A stretch of DNA of 64,000 bases, from NCBI GenBank assembly GCA_030612765.1, contig JAUWNG010000003.1:1-64000 (forward strand). The letters run 5' to 3'. Position numbers and translations under genes: made by a program. The notes under the pieces are model-generated. The model searched no databases. It had not been told where the DNA came from and saw only the letters and a program-made list of their open reading frames with translations. Within the stretch, counting starts at the first letter, position 1, and the number at the start of each line of letters is the position of its first letter. Positions 15,744 through 24,654 of the stretch are shown here, piece by piece. This DNA is from Planctomycetota bacterium (GTDB taxonomy: Bacteria; Planctomycetota; Planctomycetia; Pirellulales; Thermoguttaceae).

Positions 15744-16979
15744 ATGCACGTCGTCATCGTTGACGAAGAGCTTCCGTATCCGCCGAACTCGGGCAAACGG
15801 ATTCGGACCTTGAATTTGATCCTTCCACTTGCTCGGCGGCACCAAATCACCTATCTCTGTTATCCCAGTGCCGACGCCGAAGAAACCCGACAGGCCGTCG
15901 CGTTCTTTCGGCAACGGGGAATCGAAACCATATTGGTGAACCGGACTCTGCCGGGCAAGTCGGGACCGGCGTTCTACGGCCGCTTGCTTTGGAACCTATG
16001 CTCACCGCTCCCCTATTCGGTTCAATTGCACAACAGCGCGGCCTTGCGGCGTGCGATACACAACTATGCGGCTGCCCACGACGTGGACCTATGGCATTGT
16101 GAATGGACTCCCTACGGCGAAAGCCTCCGCTCACTCGCTTGCGGGCCGTGGATAGTTATGGCCCACAACGTCGAGTCGCTCATCTGGCAACGTTATTGCG
16201 AGAATGAGGCCAACCCGTTGAAACGCTGGTACATCAAGCGTCAATGGCGCAAGTTCGAGCGATTCGAGAGGCGGATGTTTTCCACTGCTCCGCTGACGGT
16301 CGCCGTCAGCGAAAGCGATTCTCGGTTAATCCGCGAACAATTCGGCGCGGACCGCGTGGAGGTTGTCGACAACGGCGTGGACGTCGCATATTTCCAGCCG
16401 AATGGGGCAGTCCGCGATCCGTCGCATCTGCTGTTTCTCGGCAGCTTGGATTGGCGGCCCAATCTCGATGCCGTGGAACTGCTGCTGAACAGCGTGTTTC
16501 CGCGAGTCTTGGCCTTGCAACCATCTGCCCGGTTGTCCCTCGTAGGCCGCAAGCCGCCGGCATGGCTTTTCGAGCGAGTACGAGCGTGCCGTGGCGTGGA
16601 ACTGCATGCCGACGTGCCGGACGTTCGGCCGTTTCTCCACGAATGCGGATTGATGGTGGTTCCGCTTCGCATCGGCGGCGGCTCGCGGCTGAAAATTCTC
16701 GAAGCGCTCGCGGCCGAGTGCCCCGTAGTGTCGACCCGCATCGGCGCCGAGGGTCTCCGGCTGACGCCCGGCCGTCATTTTGTGCAAACGGAAACGGCCG
16801 ACGAGATGGCCGTCGCTCTCGTCGAGCATATCAGAAACCCGTCGCCAATCCGCCAAATGGCCCAGGCCGGCCGGCAAGTGACGGTCGATCAGTACGACTG
16901 GCCCTCGCTTTCGGCCAAACTCGAAGCAATCTGGATGAAACAGGCACAGACGAAGTCGGGCAGCCGCGGCACTCACTAG
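15744..16979 (+). CDS. family 4 glycosyltransferase (PEP-CTERM/EpsH1-associated type)
   Basis: A 411-residue GT-B enzyme. The N-terminal domain begins MHVVIVDEELPYPPNSGKRIRTLNL, like the Stp1 group of PEP-CTERM-associated sugar transferases (TIGR03087). The C-terminal domain has LLFLGSLDWRPNLDAVE and the nucleotide-binding RIGGGSRLKILEALAAECPVV. It starts 13 bases after the previous stop; a GTG at 15723 is an alternative. Donor and acceptor cannot be told from sequence. It belongs to the operon-like run of transferases. Confidence 0.9.
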   Translation: MHVVIVDEELPYPPNSGKRIRTLNLILPLARRHQITYLCYPSADAEETRQAVAFFRQRGIETILVNRTLPGKSGPAFYGRLLWNLCSPLPYSVQLHNSAALRRAIHNYAAAHDVDLWHCEWTPYGESLRSLACGPWIVMAHNVESLIWQRYCENEANPLKRWYIKRQWRKFERFERRMFSTAPLTVAVSESDSRLIREQFGADRVEVVDNGVDVAYFQPNGAVRDPSHLLFLGSLDWRPNLDAVELLLNSVFPRVLALQPSARLSLVGRKPPAWLFERVRACRGVELHADVPDVRPFLHECGLMVVPLRIGGGSRLKILEALAAECPVVSTRIGAEGLRLTPGRHFVQTETADEMAVALVEHIRNPSPIRQMAQAGRQVTVDQYDWPSLSAKLEAIWMKQAQTKSGSRGTH

Positions 16980-17012
16980 ACAAGAGCACTTTACGAAGGC
17001 AAGGCACAAGCT

Positions 17013-17798
17013 GTGGGTGTAATAGGCGGGAGATTGGGCTACTGTTTGCTTCGAGCCGTGGCGCCAAAGCCGACGGATACGGGACGGGGAGTCCCTCATA
17101 TACCACGCACGGAACTTGGATTGCTGTTTGGACCAGAAATATGGGACGCAATCGCAGGCAAGGTCGTCATCGACTTCGGATGCGGTCGTGGGCGTGACGC
17201 GATTGAGATCGCAAAAAAAGGAGCACGCCGTGTTGTGGGAATCGACATAAGGCAGAGCATGATCCAAGCCGCAACCGAAGCGGCCCTAGAGGCCGGCGTG
17301 GCTGATCGGTGTAGTTTCATGCGGACCACCGATACTAAGGCGGACGTGATTCTGTCTGTTGATGCGTTTGAACATTTCGGCGATCCTCGTTCGATTCTGG
17401 AGTTGATGAGCGAAATGCTTGCTCCCAAAGGTAGCGTTTGGGTTTCTTTTGGGCCACCCTGGTATCATCCGCGTGGTGGGCATTTATTTTCGGTTTTTCC
17501 ATGGGCTCATTTGATCTTTACCGAATCCGCGTTGATCCGATGGCGTTCGGATTTTAAGACAGACGGCGCGAGACGGTTCTCTGAAGTGGACGGCGGCCTG
17601 AATCAAATGTCGGTGACTCGATTCCTCAATCTTGTGGCTGAAAGCCCTTTGTGCTTCAGCAATCTTGAACTGGTGCCTATTGGTGGGCTTCGTTTCTTTA
17701 CGAATACCTGCACGCGAGAGTTTATTACGTCAATAGTGCGGTGCAGGCTACTGCACAGGGAGGCAGACAGTCCGGTGCAGGGGAGTTCGCAGTCGTGA
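17013..17798 (+). CDS. class I SAM-dependent methyltransferase
   Basis: A 261-residue protein with motif I VVIDFGCGRGRDAIE at about residue 50, an acidic post-I strand (VVGIDIRQSM) and motif IV-like DVILSVDAFEHFGDP. The C-terminal half, with WYHPRGGHLFSVFPWAHLIF, is typical of methyltransferases in polysaccharide clusters. It likely methylates a sugar or a terminal group. The start is GTG 17013; the end overlaps the next gene by four bases (GTGA). It is less GC-rich than neighbouring genes and may have been exchanged as a cassette. Confidence 0.82.
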   Translation: MGVIGGRLGYCLLRAVAPKPTDTGRGVPHIPRTELGLLFGPEIWDAIAGKVVIDFGCGRGRDAIEIAKKGARRVVGIDIRQSMIQAATEAALEAGVADRCSFMRTTDTKADVILSVDAFEHFGDPRSILELMSEMLAPKGSVWVSFGPPWYHPRGGHLFSVFPWAHLIFTESALIRWRSDFKTDGARRFSEVDGGLNQMSVTRFLNLVAESPLCFSNLELVPIGGLRFFTNTCTREFITSIVRCRLLHREADSPVQGSSQS

Positions 17799-19126
17799 AA
17801 ACGGTCGTAGTTCATCTAACCGCCTCCCGTTTTTTCGGCGGACCGGAACGGCAGATGCTCGAACTGGGAAAGGCCCTGCCGCCGGAGATTCGGTCCGTAT
17901 TCGTCTCGTTTGCGGAAACAGGGCTGTGCCGGGCGTTCATCGAAAAGGTCCGCCAAGACGGTTTCGAGGCACTCGCCCTGCGATACGACACGCCGCGACT
18001 GCTGGCCGCTATGCGGGAACTCATGGGCGTTCTGCGCCGTGCGGGGGCCGACGTCATCTGCTGCCACGGATACAAAGCCGGACTGCTCGGACTCTTGGCA
18101 GCTCGACGGCTCGGAATTCCAGCTATTGCGGTATCGCGAGGTTGGACGGGTGAGAATTTCAAGGTGCGTCTCTACGAGGCCCTCGACCGCCGGGTGCTAC
18201 GCTGGATGGACAAGGTCGTCTGTGTATCGGAAGGCCAAGCCGCGAAGGTTCGCCGGGCAGGTGTTCGCGAGGACAAGATCACGGTGATCCACAACGCGAT
18301 TCGGCCCGAGCGGTTTGGAAACGCCGATCCCGTTTTTCGTGAACAACTGCGGCGGATGTTCGGTGCGGAAAAGTGGTCAGTGGTCAGTGGTCAGTGGTCA
18401 GAGCAGGCAGGCGGCAAATTTCCGACCGGCCCCGACATAATCGTCGGCGCGGCAGGCCGTCTCAGCCCGGAGAAGGGCTTCGATGTTTTGATCGACGCGG
18501 CCGCGGAGGTGCTTAAATGTAGTCGGCACACTCCGTGTGCCGAAACCCGGCAATGTAGTCCGCACACTCCGTGTGCGGTCCCCACTTCCCACGCCCCACT
18601 TCCCACTTCCCACGCCCCTCTTCCGTCGATTGGCTTCGTCCTCTTCGGCGACGGCCCCTTGCGCGAGTCGTTGGCCCGGCAGATTGAGGCCAAGGGACTG
18701 GAAGGCAAGTTCATTCTCGCCGGATTCCGTTCCGACTTGGACCAATTCCTACCGCACTTGGACCTCATGGTGCTCCCTTCCTTTAGCGAGGGCTTGCCGA
18801 ACGTGGCGTTGGAGGCGCTGGCGGCGGGCGTGCCGGTAGTGGCCACCGCCGTCGGCGGCACGCCGGAGGTGGTCGAGGACGGACTGACCGGCTACCTGGT
18901 TCCGCCGGGCGACCCGGCCGCGTTGGCCGAGCGAATGATTTTGGTCCTCTCCGATCGCACAATCCGCACACGATTCGCCGCCCAAGGCCGCGACTCCGTT
19001 GTCCGGCAGTTCTCCTTCAACACACAAGCAACACTGTACCAAGACCTGTTCGATCGTTTGTCGGCCAAAGTAACCACCCTCGCAACCGAGCCGGCACACG
19101 CCACTGAAACCGGCGCCGCATTGTAA
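17795..19126 (+). CDS. family 4 glycosyltransferase with in-frame repeat insertions
   Basis: A 443-residue GT-B enzyme: N-terminal HLTASRFFGGPERQMLEL, C-terminal VGAAGRLSPEKGFDVLIDAA and the donor-binding FSEGLPNVALEALAAGVPVVAT. The GTG at 17795 overlaps the methyltransferase stop and follows GGGGAG. Two segments do not belong to the fold: about residues 191-206, from four AGTGGTC heptamers (18372-18399), and about residues 240-277, from two palindromes (18524-18542, 18560-18578) plus six heptamers (18584-18625). Both lie at loop positions, so the enzyme may still fold, but change of one heptamer would shift the frame. Confidence 0.9.
   Translation: MKTVVVHLTASRFFGGPERQMLELGKALPPEIRSVFVSFAETGLCRAFIEKVRQDGFEALALRYDTPRLLAAMRELMGVLRRAGADVICCHGYKAGLLGLLAARRLGIPAIAVSRGWTGENFKVRLYEALDRRVLRWMDKVVCVSEGQAAKVRRAGVREDKITVIHNAIRPERFGNADPVFREQLRRMFGAEKWSVVSGQWSEQAGGKFPTGPDIIVGAAGRLSPEKGFDVLIDAAAEVLKCSRHTPCAETRQCSPHTPCAVPTSHAPLPTSHAPLPSIGFVLFGDGPLRESLARQIEAKGLEGKFILAGFRSDLDQFLPHLDLMVLPSFSEGLPNVALEALAAGVPVVATAVGGTPEVVEDGLTGYLVPPGDPAALAERMILVLSDRTIRTRFAAQGRDSVVRQFSFNTQATLYQDLFDRLSAKVTTLATEPAHATETGAAL
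18372..18399 (+). repeat. four tandem AGTGGTC heptamers inside a glycosyltransferase gene
   Basis: Four perfect copies of a 7-bp unit at 18372-18399, followed by a partial AGAG unit. They are in the coding region, and 7 is not a multiple of 3. Confidence 0.95.
18524..18625 (+). repeat. palindrome pair plus ACTTCCC/ACGCCCC heptamers inside the same gene
   Basis: Two 19-bp palindromes with the same core (GCACACTCCGTGTGC) at 18524-18542 and 18560-18578, each preceded by AATGTAGTC or a close variant, are followed by six 7-bp units of the ACTTCCC/ACGCCCC type (18584-18625). The whole block is translated. Confidence 0.9.
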
Positions 19127-19278
19127 TGTCATCGCTGCTATTCCCTTCGCCAGAAAGCCTACTGCGGCGTGATGGAATGCGCGGGATTCCATTTCGCGTC
19201 GCATCGAATAGACAAGGATCTGGGATAATTGCAGGAAGAGAGTGTTAAACCGATGCGTAGCCATGGAGGACTGATTTG

Positions 19279-21192
19279 ATGTCGACAATTTTCGGCGTCG
19301 TCGATAGTCACGAAGTACCAAGGGATCTAATCGAGAGAATGGCAGTCACTCAGGGGGAACTGTCCGGCGACCATATCGTGCATCGTGGAACTATGGCGTT
19401 CGGAATAAAGGGGGATACCTATAGCAGCGGCCGTGTTGACGGTTATGGCTGCACCCCCGATCAGCAAATACATGTGGTGTTTTCGGGGGAGATTACTAAC
19501 CGCACCGATATAATTGCAGCCGAACCAGATCATTTACGAGCAACTACCGGCAACGCAGAAATCGTCGCTGTGCTTTTCCAGCAGCAATCCACCCGCTGCA
19601 TGAAACGGCTTAATGGCCAGTTCTGCGCTGCCATTTGGGATGCGACCAGGACACGCTTGCACCTGCTTCTAGACCGCGTGGGCGGAATCAAGAACCTGTA
19701 CTATGCTTGCTCCGACACGGGATTTGCTTTCGGATCCAGATTGGCCTCCCTTCTTGTAGTTCCAGGCATCCGGAGGGAACTGGATATTTCGGCCCTAATC
19801 GACCTCTTTGCCACCGGATATATCCTCCCACCTACAAGCCTGATGAGTAACATTAGGAAGATGCGTCCGGGTGAAGAGGTGGTGTACGAAAAGGGCCAAC
19901 TCTCCACGCGCATTATCGACCGCATCGATTTTTCCTCGCGGAAAGAACCGGCGGATGAGGCTGCCGCACTGGGGCAAATGGAGGAGAAGCTGGTCTCTTC
20001 GCTCAATCGTCTCACCTTAGATCATGCGTCGGAGTCTTGTTTCCTACTTAGCGGCGGCATCGATTCAAGCCTACTCGTAGCTCTGGCGGCTCAGCGCTTA
20101 GGGAGAACGGTTCGCACGTTTTCTGCATCCTTTCCTGGCTCGGACCTTGATGAGAGCAAGTATGCCGGGATAATCGCTAGTGCAAACCAATGCGAGCATC
20201 ATCAAGTGAATCTTGCCGAGCGCCACCTACTTGACAATCTGCCCGAAATTGTGTGGTACTTGGATGAACCGTTCTTGGACTACTCGGCTATTCCGACTTA
20301 TCATCTTTTCAAAGCGGTTCGGTCATTTACGCCGGTCGTAGTTGGTGGTGACGGGCCGGACCACCTTTTCGGCAGATATTACCCGTTGGCTGCGAAGCGA
20401 CATTGTGCGAATCGTGTTGGTCCAGCCGTACGGTTATTGGCTGCGATGCCGGTTGCTTTTATACAAAAAATAGCACGAGTGTCTGGTTGCTCCATTCCGG
20501 AGGCATACCGGGAACTGTTTGTAGTTCCGAACTGGGGTCTAGATCATACCTCGACCATGCTTTCCCTATTTACTCCTGAAGTGTTGCGGTTTGACAGCAG
20601 AATTCCATATTTTGCCCCCCCTAGCCAGTTCAAGGAGTCATTGTTTACCGAAGTCTTTGACTCGGTTTGCACTGTGGATTTCTATGTGGACGGCAGTTTC
20701 GGTGTCTTCTCCAAGGTCGGCAAGATGGCTGAAGCTCACGGCCTAGTGGTACAGGAACCATATCTTGACCGGGAAGTCGCTGATTTCATTGCCAGCTTGC
20801 CGATTTCGCAGAAGGTCAGAGGAACCAAGCTGGATTTTTTGCTCAGCAGGGCTGATTCAAAGTACCTCTTGAAGAATCGATTGGCTCCACAGGTCTTGCC
20901 GCTAGAGATTATCAACAGGAAGAAAGGTGGGTTTACCCCGCCTCTGGAAGGCTGGTTGCGCGAGACGGTCTGCAGCATCCCAGTGGAAAGGATTTTTTGT
21001 CGCAGCATACTCACTGGCGGGGTGTTTAATATTGACTGTATCAAACGGATCCTAGCAGAACATGGCCGTGGACAACGAGATTGGTCCACAATCATCTTCA
21101 TGTTGTTGTGTGTTGACCTATGGACCAGAATGTTTATTGAGTCTAACTGCGAGACACCTCCGCGATGGACTTTGGAACAAGTCTACCAGTGA
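19279..21192 (+). CDS. asparagine-synthase-like protein lacking the N-terminal Cys
   Basis: A 637-residue protein with the two-domain layout of glutamine-dependent asparagine synthase: an N-terminal Ntn-like half and a C-terminal ATP-pyrophosphatase half with LLSGGIDSSLL (about residue 256) and VVGGDGPDHLFGRYY. The ATG at 19279 follows GGAGG at 19266-19270. The mature enzyme normally begins with catalytic Cys2 (MCGI); here it reads MSTIFGV, so glutaminase activity is probably lost. Homologues in capsule and O-antigen loci are thought to amidate sugars; this one might use free ammonia or form another amide or ester bond. The region is richer in AT than most neighbours. Confidence 0.85.
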   Translation: MSTIFGVVDSHEVPRDLIERMAVTQGELSGDHIVHRGTMAFGIKGDTYSSGRVDGYGCTPDQQIHVVFSGEITNRTDIIAAEPDHLRATTGNAEIVAVLFQQQSTRCMKRLNGQFCAAIWDATRTRLHLLLDRVGGIKNLYYACSDTGFAFGSRLASLLVVPGIRRELDISALIDLFATGYILPPTSLMSNIRKMRPGEEVVYEKGQLSTRIIDRIDFSSRKEPADEAAALGQMEEKLVSSLNRLTLDHASESCFLLSGGIDSSLLVALAAQRLGRTVRTFSASFPGSDLDESKYAGIIASANQCEHHQVNLAERHLLDNLPEIVWYLDEPFLDYSAIPTYHLFKAVRSFTPVVVGGDGPDHLFGRYYPLAAKRHCANRVGPAVRLLAAMPVAFIQKIARVSGCSIPEAYRELFVVPNWGLDHTSTMLSLFTPEVLRFDSRIPYFAPPSQFKESLFTEVFDSVCTVDFYVDGSFGVFSKVGKMAEAHGLVVQEPYLDREVADFIASLPISQKVRGTKLDFLLSRADSKYLLKNRLAPQVLPLEIINRKKGGFTPPLEGWLRETVCSIPVERIFCRSILTGGVFNIDCIKRILAEHGRGQRDWSTIIFMLLCVDLWTRMFIESNCETPPRWTLEQVYQ

Positions 21193-21251
21193 TCGTTGCT
21201 CCGGCCCCGTCATTTCAGTCCGGTAGAACCTCGGGCGTCCCGATTCTCACT

Positions 21252-22397
21252 ATGCCCCGTCCAATCCGCGTTTGTTTTTTAATCGACAACCTGGAAGTTG
21301 CCGGGACTGAATCCCAACTGTTGGCTTTGATTCATGGCCTGGATCGGACAAAGGTGCAACCTTTTTTGTGTCTGCTGGATGGCCGGAGCGATCTTTCGCG
21401 TTCGCTGGAACCTGCCAATTGCCCGGTACTGCGGTTGGGAGTGCGGTCGTTATGCCGTCCCTCGACACTGGCCAAGGCGTGGCGCTTCGCCCGATTCCTC
21501 CGACGGAACAAGATCGATGTTGTGCATTGCTTCTTTCCCGACAGCACACGGTTCGCGGTTCCCGTTGCACGCTTGGCCGGGGTGCGACGGATCGTGGCGT
21601 CGCGGCGGAATCTGGGCCACTGGATGACTCCCTGGGACCGGCGACTGGCGCGATTCTACCGACGCTGGATCGACGTGACGGTAGCCAATTGCGAAGCCTG
21701 CCGCCGGGCGGTGATCGAGCAGGAAGGGGTTGCCCCGGAGTCCGTCGTCGTGATCCGCAACGGCATCGACCTGGACCGCTTCGCGCGGATCCCCGCCTAC
21801 ACGCCGAGCGTCAACGGCCGGCCGCGCCGCGTGGGCATGGTGGCCAACCTCCGGCCCGTCAAGGCCCCGGACGTCTTCGTCCGCGCGGCGGCGATCGTGT
21901 CCCAATCGCACTCAAACGTTGTCTTTCAGATTGCCGGCTCGGGCGACACCGAGTCCGTCCGCCGGCTCGCCCGCGAGTGTGGAATCGAGAATCGCCTGGA
22001 ACTCCTCGGCCAAGTGCAGGACATCCCGTCATTTCTGGCAGGGCTGGAAATTGCGGTGCTCACGTCCCATTCCGAGGGTCTTTCCAACTCGCTACTGGAA
22101 TACATGGCCGCCGGCCGCCCCATCGTCGCTACAGCGGTGGGTGGAAACATGGAACTTATCGAGCATGGCATTCACGGTCTGCTTGTGCCTCCAGGAGATT
22201 CAGAAGCTGTTGCAAGTGTCGTCAACTGTTTGCTCACCGAACCTGTCCTGGGAGGGATGCTTGGTGCGGCTGCCAGATGTCGTGTGGCCGAGCATTTCGG
22301 CAAAGAAATGTTGTTCAGCAGCTACGAGGGGCTTTATCTGGATATTGTCAGAGGAGATACTTGGCCAATCAGCCGCACAACGAGGCCGGCAGGATGA
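21252..22397 (+). CDS. family 4 glycosyltransferase
   Basis: A 381-residue GT-B enzyme. It starts MPRPIRVCFLIDNLEVAGTESQ, with typical motifs VANLRPVKAPDVFVRAAAIV and SHSEGLSNSLLEYMAAGRPIVAT. I use the ATG at 21252 because the family start matches it; an in-frame start at 21165 would overlap the previous gene by 28 bases. The stop overlaps the start of the ligase-like gene (ATGA). Substrate unknown. It is one of five GT-B enzymes in the locus. Confidence 0.88.
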   Translation: MPRPIRVCFLIDNLEVAGTESQLLALIHGLDRTKVQPFLCLLDGRSDLSRSLEPANCPVLRLGVRSLCRPSTLAKAWRFARFLRRNKIDVVHCFFPDSTRFAVPVARLAGVRRIVASRRNLGHWMTPWDRRLARFYRRWIDVTVANCEACRRAVIEQEGVAPESVVVIRNGIDLDRFARIPAYTPSVNGRPRRVGMVANLRPVKAPDVFVRAAAIVSQSHSNVVFQIAGSGDTESVRRLARECGIENRLELLGQVQDIPSFLAGLEIAVLTSHSEGLSNSLLEYMAAGRPIVATAVGGNMELIEHGIHGLLVPPGDSEAVASVVNCLLTEPVLGGMLGAAARCRVAEHFGKEMLFSSYEGLYLDIVRGDTWPISRTTRPAG

Positions 22398-23599
22398 TCT
22401 GGCTTCTCGGTGGTTACATGTGGTTGTTCATCCACCGGCCTTTCGAGGTCTGGCCGTGGCTGGGCGAACTGCGCATCGAGCGGATGTACATGATCGCGAC
22501 GATCCTCTACTGGGCCATCTGTGCGGACAAACGCTGGCTGTCGTGTCGTAGCAACGTGCCAGTGTTTCTATTGGCAGGAACCCTTTTTTTGGCTTCGCTG
22601 ACAAGCCCCTACGCCGATTTCGCGTATGTCGAAGACTGGTTCAAGATTCTCGTGTTTTACGTTCTTCTGATTACGTCCATCAAGAACGATCGCGAATTGG
22701 CAATTCTCGTGGCAGCCTTCGTCTGCATTACGGCGCTGTACGAACTCCATTCATTACGGGAATTCTTCTGCGGCCGCTACCAGTACGCAATGGGTGTGAA
22801 ACGCATGGTGGGCGTCGACGTGACCCTCAGTCATCCGAACTCCTTCGGGGCGTCGGTCGTTTATGCGCTGCCGTTTCTCTATCCCGTGTGGCCCTTGTCT
22901 GTGGAAAGATGGGAGAAGCTGGCCGTGGTCGGCGCATTCGCACTGGGCGTTGCTTGTGTCATGCTGACAGGTTCCCGCTCCTCGTTCGTCGGGTTGGTCG
23001 CGTTGGTTGCTGCCGGTGTCCTGATGTCGCGGTACAGGTGGCGAGTCCTGCTCGTGCTGCTCGTTGCAGCCCCGGTCGTCTGGATAAACCTCCGGCCGGA
23101 CCTTCAGAAGCGATATCTTACTATGATTGACCCCTCCTACGGTCCCGCGAGCGCGCAGCAATCGGCAGAAGGAAGGACCAAATCGTTTTGGGAAGGCATG
23201 GAGAACTTCGCCGAGAACCCACTTTTCGGTGCAGGCCTTGGCTTGCATCGCGCCAAGACGGGCATGGCCACACACAACGTCTATAGCGAAGCGATGGGCG
23301 AACTGGGGCTTCCCGGCCTGTTGGTGCTGATCGGATTCGCTTGGGCCTATGCGGCCGACTTCCTGGAGGCCCGCCGGCTGCGCGGCGACGCTTACGAAGT
23401 GGATGAGATCTTCCTGTATCGCATCTGCATTGCGGCAACCGGAACGTGTCTCATGCTATTCCTTCTTGGCTGGGGCGGCCACAACCTGATGCGGTACAAC
23501 TGGCTGTGGTGCGGGGCCTTTGCCGGGGCCGCCGTCCACTTCCTGCGGCAAAGAGTTTGCGACCGAAAGGAAGATAACTATGAAGACATCCACGCTTAA
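22394..23599 (+). CDS. O-antigen ligase/polymerase-like membrane protein (Wzy-type)
   Basis: A 401-residue protein with about ten membrane helices and the Wzy_C/O-antigen ligase layout: a large periplasmic loop after ENPLFGAGLG with TGMATHNVYSEAMGELGLPGLL, containing the conserved His. It starts at ATG 22394, overlapping the preceding transferase stop. In this locus, which also has Wzx- and Wzc-like proteins, polymerase (Wzy) activity is the best guess, but ligases look the same. The 3' end overlaps the radical SAM gene by 20 bases. Confidence 0.85.
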   Translation: MIWLLGGYMWLFIHRPFEVWPWLGELRIERMYMIATILYWAICADKRWLSCRSNVPVFLLAGTLFLASLTSPYADFAYVEDWFKILVFYVLLITSIKNDRELAILVAAFVCITALYELHSLREFFCGRYQYAMGVKRMVGVDVTLSHPNSFGASVVYALPFLYPVWPLSVERWEKLAVVGAFALGVACVMLTGSRSSFVGLVALVAAGVLMSRYRWRVLLVLLVAAPVVWINLRPDLQKRYLTMIDPSYGPASAQQSAEGRTKSFWEGMENFAENPLFGAGLGLHRAKTGMATHNVYSEAMGELGLPGLLVLIGFAWAYAADFLEARRLRGDAYEVDEIFLYRICIAATGTCLMLFLLGWGGHNLMRYNWLWCGAFAGAAVHFLRQRVCDRKEDNYEDIHA

Positions 23600-24617
23600 G
23601 GACTTCGGCTGGGGCTCAAGCATTGGGAGTGCGCTCAATCACCTCTCGCGCCACGGAGGCAGCTTGATACGGCACATGACCGCGGCACGGCTAACAAACC
23701 TGGCGTGTCTGTCGGCCGAGCTTGCGTTGCGTCGAACCGTTGTCCGTTCGAGGCCGGTCATTATCAAGATCGAGCCGACTAATATGTGCAACTTCAGGTG
23801 CCCTGGCTGTCGTACGGGCAGCGGCGAGGACACGTCGCCGAGAGGAATGATGAAGTACGAGGACTTCGCCAAGATTATTGATCGGGTCCATCGGCATGCC
23901 CTGAAGGTCGTTTTGTACATGTGGGGAGAGCCGCTTATCAACAAAGACATCTTCCGCATGATCGAGTATGCGAGAGAGAAGAATCTGGCGGTGCAGATTT
24001 CATCGAATATGAACGTGTTCCGCGACTCCTATGCCGAGAGAATCGTCGAATCGGGGTTGGAGCATCTCATCGTGGCCATGGACGGGGTGTCGCAAGAGGT
24101 GTACGAAACCTATCGCGTCGGAGGCGATATCCAGAAAGTGATTACCAACGTCGGCAACATTCTTCGGGTGCGAAAAGCAATGAAACGCAGGTTCCCCACG
24201 GTCGAATTGCAGTACATTGTGTTTCCACACAACCGGCATGAGATTCCAGCCGCCCAAGATTTGGCAGGACGCCTGGGAGTGGATCGGATGACGATTATCG
24301 ACAGCACCGTCAACACCGACAAGAAGAATGTTAGGTTGCGAAACGACAAACCAGCAGCTCCCGACAAGTGCAACGCTCTTTGGTCTTTGGCGTGCTTCAA
24401 CTGGGACGGCAGCTTCTCGCCGTGTTGCGACTCCGTTGACGATAGCTTCGGAAATATTTTCGAGCAAGAACTGGATGAACTCTGGAACAATACAAAGATG
24501 CAGGTGTCCCGATCCTTGCACACAAACCGCCCGATCCTCGACGGCCCGCCAACCAAGTGCAGCCGGTGCCGAATCTACGGGAATTATGTGACATTCGCCG
24601 ACGAAGTGAACCAGTAA
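23580..24617 (+). CDS. radical SAM/SPASM domain protein
   Basis: A 345-residue protein. The radical SAM 4Fe-4S motif CNFRCPGC gives Cys70, Cys74 and Cys77; further motifs are MWGEPLINKDIF (GGEP-like) and the C-terminal SPASM-type cysteines in CNALWSLACFNW, CCDS and CSRCR for extra clusters. SPASM enzymes in polysaccharide loci may carry out radical changes on sugars or peptides. The start ATG 23580 has AGGAAG upstream and lies inside the end of the previous gene. No small peptide precursor gene is visible next to it, so a sugar or lipid substrate is as likely as a peptide. Confidence 0.88.
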   Translation: MKTSTLKDFGWGSSIGSALNHLSRHGGSLIRHMTAARLTNLACLSAELALRRTVVRSRPVIIKIEPTNMCNFRCPGCRTGSGEDTSPRGMMKYEDFAKIIDRVHRHALKVVLYMWGEPLINKDIFRMIEYAREKNLAVQISSNMNVFRDSYAERIVESGLEHLIVAMDGVSQEVYETYRVGGDIQKVITNVGNILRVRKAMKRRFPTVELQYIVFPHNRHEIPAAQDLAGRLGVDRMTIIDSTVNTDKKNVRLRNDKPAAPDKCNALWSLACFNWDGSFSPCCDSVDDSFGNIFEQELDELWNNTKMQVSRSLHTNRPILDGPPTKCSRCRIYGNYVTFADEVNQ

Positions 24618-24654
24618 TGCCATCCACGAAGCTGCAATAGGAAAGGGTGTCGCG

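Noticed and set aside
21368-22393. N-terminal extension of the ligase-like frame over the glycosyltransferase gene
   Set aside because: The upstream part is Arg/Pro-rich shadow of the transferase gene; the ATG at 22394 with ATGA overlap is the normal start.
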